Origin: Shinella fusca | Lineage (GTDB): Bacteria; Pseudomonadota; Alphaproteobacteria; Rhizobiales; Rhizobiaceae | Length of the DNA: 64,000 nucleotides | NCBI RefSeq assembly: GCF_014203155.1 | Contig: NZ_JACHIK010000002.1 | Coordinates: 310,001-374,000 of the forward strand | Direction: 5' to 3' | Shown: positions 63,892 to 64,000 of the stretch, piece after piece | Position numbering within the stretch: the stretch's first letter is position 1 | Layout of the letters: each line of letters opens with the position of its first letter | The notes under the pieces: generated by a model | Database searches by the model: none | Told to the model about the DNA's origin: nothing | The model's input: the letters and a program-made list of their open reading frames with translations, nothing else | Program-made: the position numbers and the translations under genes

Positions 63892-64000
63892 TCAGTCGAC
63901 CTGGCCGACGAACAGCGTCTCGAACTTGCCGCCCTTGTACTCGTTGACCACGAGCGGGACCGAGACCTGGCGCTTCTGGCCGAAGGAGGTCATGCCGACA
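63892..64000 (-). CDS. ABC transporter substrate-binding protein (LivK type), C-terminal end only
   Basis: Only about 36 C-terminal codons are in the window; the rest lies beyond the right edge. They read SFGQKRQVSVPLVVNEYKGG then KFETLFVGQVD, followed by a TGA. This is a typical end of a Leu/Ile/Val-type periplasmic binding protein, whose expected place is first in this operon. The substrate cannot be judged from the fragment. Confidence 0.8.
   Translation of the reverse strand, partial: VGMTSFGQKRQVSVPLVVNEYKGGKFETLFVGQVD

Overview
The window is GC-rich, densely packed alphaproteobacterial DNA. Gene content and codon use suggest the Rhizobiaceae (Rhizobium, Ensifer, Shinella or Agrobacterium-like). 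Supporting signs are an imp-type T6SS, a divergent katG/oxyR pair, a short palindrome of the kind scattered through rhizobial genomes (7874-7897), a chemoreceptor with a rhizobial-style DWEDF tail, and several YtfQ-type and Liv-type ABC operons. I could not run a search, so the genus is inference. No rRNA, tRNA or CRISPR was seen. The only mobile-element trace is an IS5-family fragment near 59.3-59.7 kb.

Layout. 1-7.9 kb: end of a type VI secretion cluster (tssM, tssF, tssG), then a SAM methyltransferase and a Ser/Thr kinase. 7.9-14.0 kb: a partner-switching regulatory island with two ATPase-like proteins, a STAS-like regulator, a STAS-like/methyltransferase fusion and two SpoIIE-type phosphatases, one membrane-bound and one soluble. 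14.2-18.3 kb: a c-type haem sensor protein, a hybrid histidine kinase with two receivers, and a single-domain response regulator. 18.4-21.6 kb: katG and divergent oxyR. 21.6-24.4 kb: a DUF899 protein, two small membrane proteins and an omptin protease. 24.8-39.1 kb: an exopolysaccharide locus with four GT-B glycosyltransferases, a double alpha/beta hydrolase, a Wzz-like protein carrying a degenerate BY-kinase domain, a Wzy-like polymerase, a MurJ/Wzx-like flippase, a polysaccharide deacetylase and a convergent glycoside hydrolase. 39.3-40.5 kb: a P450.

40.6-46.1 kb: a four-gene operon that looks like a redox-coupled iron importer: an imelysin-like protein with an EF-hand loop, a membrane cytochrome b-like protein, a pentahaem cytochrome c and an FTR1 permease. 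46.1-49.7 kb: dhaK/dhaL, then a scar holding the C-terminal piece of a TonB-dependent receptor, a HasA-like haemophore with a short C-terminus, and a DUF2200 gene. 49.9-53.1 kb: a chemoreceptor and an Aer-like PAS protein, convergent. 53.3-59.2 kb: a YtfQ-type sugar ABC importer and a divergent LacI regulator with an inverted-repeat operator candidate between them. 59.3-59.7 kb: the IS remnant. 59.7-64.0 kb: a Liv-type (HAAT) ABC importer operon ending in an Asp/Glu (hydantoin) racemase; its binding-protein gene runs off the right edge.

The two best candidates for undescribed biology are (a) the partner-switching island, where a STAS-like domain without the phosphoserine site is fused to a methyltransferase and sits next to an ATPase homologue with a degraded ATP lid, and (b) the imelysin/cytochrome b/pentahaem cytochrome/FTR1 operon. 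Starts are chosen from ribosome-binding-site spacing and overlaps, and several differ from the longest possible reading frame.
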